Shown here: positions 59,414 through 64,000 of the stretch, one piece after another
Layout of the letters: each line of letters begins with the position of its first letter
Position numbering within the stretch: the first letter of the stretch is position 1
Assembly (NCBI GenBank): GCA_037893225.1
Contig: JAZGUH010000263.1
Location: 744,001 to 808,000, forward strand
Length of the DNA: 64,000 nt
Direction: 5' to 3'
Source of the DNA: Hippasteria phrygiana
Lineage: Eukaryota; Echinodermata; Asteroidea; Valvatida; Goniasteridae
Translations under genes and position numbers: made by a program
The notes under the pieces: model-generated
Told to the model about the DNA's origin: nothing
Databases searched by the model: none
What the model saw: the letters and a program-made list of their open reading frames with translations, nothing else

Positions 59414-59860
59414 TACAGGGTGCCCCCCCCCCCCCCCCCCCCCCCCAATGTCCAGGCCAAACCAGGCAACCTCATAATCTAGATTTCGACAGATCCTGAT
59501 GCGGGAACTTCTTACATGAAAAATAGTCTTTATTTCATCAAAATCTGTCAAGCCAATCAGAAGTCATTTTTGTGCAGCAAGGTCAGCCCCCAACTAGGAG
59601 TGACTGACTGTGACTTTTTTTTACATTTTTCATTCCAAGAAGCTGTTCGTCTGTGGTTATAGAAATGAAATTTCTCTGATCGTTTCTTGAGTCTGAAGTA
59701 AACTCCCTGGGTGGATGGTCTTTTGCTGCATAGGCTCTAGTGTTCTGTTTGTTGATGCACCCGTTCAGAGGAAGTTTTGCCTCATCACCACAGATAAATC
59801 GTCGTCGCACAGCAGCGGAGGATGCGGTATTCGAGATGGTTCACTGCTGTGCTACGCCGG
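59414..59860 (-). mobile_element. IS630/Tc-like fragment with poly-C in its terminus
   Basis: A relative of 10549-11190: TACAGGGTG, then a C run at 59423-59446, then AATGTCCAGGCCAAACCAGG. The minus-strand reading RRRFICGDEAKLPLNGCINK followed by QNTRAYAAKDHPPREFTSDS (59810 downward) is the same transposase region. At about 59815-59858 the order flips: GCGGTATTCGAGATGGTTCAC is in the opposite orientation to copy 1, a small inversion. Confidence 0.75.
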
Positions 59861-59872
59861 GGTAAAAACCCT

Positions 59873-59962
59873 ATACAAGGTGTCCCAAAAGATGTCCAGG
59901 CCAAACCAGGCAACATCAGAATCTAGATTTCGACAAATCCTGATGCGGGAACTTCTTACATG
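59873..59962. mobile_element. Third terminus of the same Tc-like family
   Basis: TACAAGGTGTCCCAAAAGATG, then TCCAGGCCAAACCAGGCAAC...GCGGGAACTTCTTACATGA repeats the first 90 bp of the element in the same orientation as 59447-59520, directly downstream of it. It may be a fragment or a composite structure. Confidence 0.75.
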
Positions 59963-60726
59963 ACAGCCACTGAAGCAAATATTTACAACATTCAAACAAT
60001 TCTAGTGCGGGGAGACTGACAAAGGCGTATTCGAAACCCCGTTGTCGGGTAACCCGTGTTATTTTAGGTTGGTGGCCAAATAAGGAACGCCAAAAGAGCG
60101 TGTACACCCGTACGTTCCAATAGGCTACTAAGTTTGTGCACATGCGCTAAATTAAAATAAATGTCCATACTAATTAGCTACAGCAGCAATGTATTTCAAT
60201 GTAAACATTTGCACATCTTTAAAATTACTTCTCATTAAAATTTTGAGTTTTTGGCCTTGAAAAATATCAGTTTCCGGTTCTGGAGTACTTTATGGAACTG
60301 GCTGTGAGATTTTTGTTATTAGGTAAACATCTCCGAGATCCATGTCAGCACCATGTACCCGGTGTGAGATATACATACCCAGCACAATATGTGGGCAAGG
60401 GGTACCCCCCCCCCCCCCTCTTGTCCCTTTACCCTATACACACTCCAGACTATTGTACCTAACCTAATACATCCCCTTAGATTTCTTTAAAGAATTCCTG
60501 AGATTCCGGGAACACAATGACCGACACAAATTAGTTCCCTTGCCCACACATCGTGCTTCAAATGCAGAGAGAGCCGTGGTTGCAATCAGGTTTTGGGGAT
60601 ATAGGCCCTAGGCCTATTTGTTTTTAAGATTATCATTGGCATTTTAGACTTCGGTTTTTAGTGACTCCCGCGGATTTTTAAGGTTTTGTGGGTCCTTTTT
60701 AACATTGACGCAGCTGTTTTTTAACA
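59963..60726. other. Interval before the LINE, possibly its 5' region
   Basis: No gene. A poly-C tract lies at 60405-60418. The start of the LINE is not defined; its untranslated leader may begin in here. Confidence 0.4.
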
Positions 60727-61119
60727 TTGACTGTCATGGCGGCCTGTTCTCATCGCACACGGCATAGACTGAGCTTTGATGGTACCATTCTACTGTTTGT
60801 GTTGCTTCGGATTATTTTAAATTATTTTAACTATACCAGTGAAGAGATCAACCATGGACATTCTGTAAGTACATCTAGGCCGACTACATTTTCATCATTT
60901 TTCCAGTGGGTCTCCGGCAACCATGACAATCGTTAATGTACTCTACATGGTGATGCTTGCATATATAATAATGACCCCAGCTGGGAACACATTGCAAGGA
61001 TGAAAGGCATACGACATGCATATTCATCAGGATTATTAATTTCGAAATCAGTGAGACACAAACCGCGTTGTATACTTTGTTTGAGCCTTGTTTTGTCTGG
61101 AGACGTGGAAATTAACCCA
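60727..61119 (+). pseudogene. CR1-like LINE, N-terminal segment with 2A-like motif
   Basis: One reading frame runs from the Met at 60727 through an in-frame TAA (60934) to LCLSLVLSGDVEINP, where the next codons are TGA and CCT (61120-61125). GDVExNPGP is the consensus of 2A peptides, which make the ribosome skip a peptide bond; such sequences are known from sea urchin and other invertebrate non-LTR retrotransposons. Here the codon before the final Pro is TGA in place of Gly, so the site is dead in this copy. The leader has a hydrophobic stretch (TILLFVLLRIILNYF). Confidence 0.8.
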
Positions 61120-61122
61120 TGA

Positions 61123-61584
61123 CCTACAAATGTGGCAAAACCCAGTGTCAAATGTGGAGAATGTTCGAAGACAATTAAATCGAATGGACTAAAACTTCTA
61201 TGTGAGGAATGCAACTCATTTGTTCACATCAAGTGTGCAGGACTATCACGTGCGGAGTACTTGAAAAACAAAAACAAACCCACTTCACTATGCTCATGGT
61301 TTTGTTCTATATGCTGTGCACCTTGTGGAATTTGCCATGGAAATGTTTTGAAGGACCACAAAGCTGTCCAGTGTGATCGCTGTGATTCATGGATACATAC
61401 CAACTGCTGTAGCATTGATGATCTGACTTATGAATTATTGATGAATTCGTCATGTTCATGGGCCTGCCCAGAGTGTGATTATTTCAACTTTTCAGATTCG
61501 TTCTTTAATAGTTCAGGAATTTCCACATCAAATTCATTTCACTTGTTTGATGCACACTCAAGTGGTATTCTCCCATGGTGCTGA
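61123..61584 (+). pseudogene. CR1-like LINE, PHD-finger region
   Basis: Continues in the same frame after the 2A-like site. It encodes CGECSKTIKSNGLKLLCEEC, FVHIKCAGLS, WFCSIC, then CGICHGNVLKDHKAVQCDRC, WIHTNC and WACPECD. These are two clustered Cys/His zinc modules of the PHD type, as found in the first part of invertebrate CR1 polyproteins, where they probably bind nucleic acid or chromatin. The frame closes at 61584 because of a shift near 61560; the following sequence continues in another frame. Confidence 0.82.
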
Positions 61585-62391
61585 AACTCTCAAGAACAAA
61601 AAGAAAGCACCCAGACCAATTTCTCGACCAAAGAAAAGAGAGCATTTTAAACGCATCCTCGTCAATTGTCAAAGCAATAAAGGAAAGGCAGCAGATGTTC
61701 AAGTTCTGGATGAAATTCACAAGCCAGATGTAATCTGTGGCACAGAATCTTGGCTTGATCCTTCTATTGGCAGCAACGAGATCTTCCCTCCACATTTTAG
61801 TGTCTTCCGAAAAGATTTTTCAGGCTGCCAAAGGTGATCTTATAACAACCGAACTGACCAATCTCACAACTGACTGTGAATGTATCTGGACTGAAACACG
61901 GATCAAAAGGAGAAAACCCATAATTATAGGAACATTTTACCGAACGTCTGATGATCAGCAGGGAGAAAAGATTGATGAACTAAGCCTGGCATTATCAAAG
62001 CTTGGTGACAAAATCAACACGCATGATTTAATTGTTACTGGCGATTTCAATCTTTCAATAATAAACTGGGAAAATCATCAAAAGAAGTGGATACAGTTCA
62101 ATCGCGGCTGGTAAATTAGTGTCTCTCGCTGAAGAACATGGCCTGCAGCACGTGAACCAATCTACTAGAATCCAAGGTAACTCGAGTAATATTCTGGATC
62201 TTGTTTTTACCAACAATCTTGACTTGATAAAAAATCTCCCAGTCGTCGATGGCATTGCAGATCACAGTATAGTTGTCGTAAATATAAACATTTCGCCCAG
62301 ATTAAAACGCCGTCCTAAACGGAAAGTTTTTATCCGCAACAAGGCCAACAAGACAATCACTTCAACTTCAACAATCACTTCAGGATTTTAG
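61570..62391 (+). pseudogene. CR1-like LINE, APE endonuclease domain
   Basis: Spread over three frames. VNCQSNKGKAADVQ and VICGTESWLDPSIGSNEIF (61475-61837 frame) carry the catalytic Glu. IIIGTFYRTSDDQ and LIVTGDFNLSIINWE carry the GDFN Asp. LAEEHGLQHVNQSTRIQGN, LDLVFTNN and GIADHSIVVVNI end with the DH catalytic pair. This is the apurinic-like nuclease that nicks target DNA. At least two frameshifts (near 61825 and 62105) make it non-functional. Confidence 0.88.
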
Positions 62392-64000
62392 AGAGGAATA
62401 TCTGGCTACAACCAACGGACAGTCGGTCGACGCTAAATGGAACATAATTAGTACCAAGATTATTGACATTATGAACAAATTTATTTCTACCCGTGTTACT
62501 TCGTCAAGACACAACTTACCATGGTTCACACAAGAGCTGAAAAAACTCTGCAAAACGGAAAAAAAACAAAAAATCCAGATTGCACTCAGACTGGCAACAA
62601 TTTTGTGATACCCGGAAAGAAGTCCACAAGTGTTTAAAATCAGCACGCTTAAATTATATTAGAGAATTTTTGAATCCAGCAAATACTGACAAACCCAAAG
62701 CTTTTTCGAATTTCATCTCAAGACTGCGCCAGGATAACCAAGGAATTACAGACCTGAACAGCGACGGGAATGTCGTCAGTGATGACATGCGAAAAGCTGA
62801 AATTCTGAATAGTCAATTCAAAGTGTGTTCACCCAGGAAAATTCCAGCAGTTCACTACCAGACATGGGTACAAGCCCATATGTTTCTATCGGTCATCTTG
62901 TCATCTCAACAAAAGGAGTCATGGACCAACTTCTGAAAATTAATCCGTCAAAGTCCCAAGGCCCAGATAGGATACCCCCCTGGTTTCTAAAGACTTTTGC
63001 TGAACAACTAGCACCAATCCTGAAAGACCTGTTTCAAATATCGGTTGATTTGGGTCAAGTGCCAAAAGCTTGGAAGGAGGCTAACGTTGTTGCCCTCTTC
63101 AAAAAGGGCAACAGCCTAAGAGCTGAACCAGCAATTACAGACCGATTTCGTTAACCCCAGTCATTTCTAAACTTCTTAAACACATACAACATAGCCACAT
63201 CATGAAGCATTTTGATGAACATCAGATTTTAACTGATTGTCAACACGGCTTTCGAGCCAAAAGGTCAACAGAAACCCAGCTTATCCTCACTATTCATGAC
63301 ATCACTAAAGCTCTAGACGAGAAACAAACAGTCGACGTTGCTATATTGGATTTCACAAAAGCGTTTGACAAAGTCCCCCAATCATAGGTTAATCCACAAA
63401 CTCAATTATTATGGAATCAGAGGGTCACTTGTTACATGGATCGAGAGCTTTCTGATTGGTAGAACTCAACAGGTAGTGGTCAATGGTGCAACTTCATCAT
63501 CGGTCAGGGTTACCTCAGGTGTGCCACAGGGGACTGTCCTTGGTCCATTGCTGTTTCTAGTGTATATAAACGACTTACCAGGAAAACTTACATCAAATGT
63601 TAGGCTATTTGCAGATGATTGCCTTCTGTATACACCTATTAAATCAGCTGTAGATACAACGATACTTCAAGACGATCTTAAAAAGCTTGAGAACTGGCAA
63701 GATACATGGCTTATGCATTTTAACCCGAAGAAATGCTTCACAATGTCCATCTCATCAAAAACTCCGAAATGTAATATCTACACCCTTTGCGGGCAAAAAC
63801 TGGCATCAGTAGAGTCACATTCTTATCTGGGAGTCTTGATATCGAACACACTCAGTTGGGATACCCAGACTTCAGCAGCTGTAGTATTAGGAGTAATTAG
63901 ACGTAACCTAGGCAACTGTTCCTTGAAGGTAAAATCAACGGCCTATACTACTTTAGTTCGTCCTGTCCTTGAGTATGCCACTGCAGCTTGGGATCCGCAC
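62392..64000 (+). pseudogene. CR1-like LINE, reverse transcriptase, runs off window
   Basis: After a broken connecting region, the RT domain reads KSQGPDRIPPWFLKTFAEQL, VPKAWKEANVVALFKKG, then in a shifted frame NYRPISLTPVISKLLKH. Next come QHGFRAKRSTETQLI, VAILDFTKAFDKVP, SGVPQGTVLGPLLF and VYINDL. The catalytic FADD is at 63608-63619, followed by the W...NPKKC and SYLGV thumb segments to the window edge (VLEYATAAWDPH). The motif order is that of a non-LTR reverse transcriptase of the CR1/L2 clade. Several frameshifts and stops are present (near 63140 and 63385). The element's 3' end lies beyond 64000. Confidence 0.92.

Overview
The window is eukaryotic nuclear DNA, most likely from a marine invertebrate deuterostome (echinoderm, hemichordate or cephalochordate style). 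The reasons are GT-AG introns, gene exons scattered over tens of kb, long poly-G/poly-C tracts, repeated TGTACA and TAGGCCTA words, many TIR transposons, a CR1-type LINE with a 2A-like peptide, and an exon set matching the metazoan 'KMT5A-A-like' predicted proteins. The species cannot be fixed from sequence alone.

One plus-strand gene occupies about 2.3-32.9 kb. Its exons join in phase: a SET domain resembling the histone H4 lysine-20 methyltransferase KMT5A/SETD8 (2268-2368, 6470-6635, 10242-10458); eight duplicated 45-nt in-phase micro-exons encoding an acidic linker (12.5-21.5 kb); one large exon with two zinc-knuckle-like motifs and a tyrosine-recombinase-like domain keeping the R...R...H...Y residues (23569-25531); small linker exons, one of them duplicated (27.1-31.4 kb); and a last exon with a Myb/SANT-like C-terminal domain (32734-32933). 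This SET + zinc finger + tyrosine recombinase + SANT-like fusion is the most interesting coding system here. Its first exon was not identified.

The introns hold a 71-bp-type minisatellite and nested DNA transposons: two mariner copies, a pogo/Tigger-like element with another element inside it, Harbinger-like TTA-flanked MITEs, a TTAA MITE, a 273-bp near-perfect palindrome, a tRNA-like sequence, and a dispersed repeat carrying a histone-mRNA-type stem-loop. Downstream lie a decayed duplicate of the last exon, a single-exon 212-residue protein with three internal repeats and a C-terminal membrane helix (33593-34231), and a locally duplicated repeat field to 36.5 kb.

From 37.26 to 54.28 kb there is a tandem satellite of about 255-bp monomers (roughly 66 copies). 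Each monomer is itself a degenerate palindrome, and the array has higher-order periods of 1532 and 3573 bp. A TA-flanked transposon interrupts its right edge, and beyond it the same satellite continues as a diverged array in inverted orientation (55.57-57.13 kb).

The right end holds a decayed Harbinger-type transposase start, IS630/Tc-like fragments, and from about 60.7 kb a CR1-like non-LTR retrotransposon (2A-like motif, PHD fingers, endonuclease, reverse transcriptase) that runs off the window and carries stops and frameshifts.
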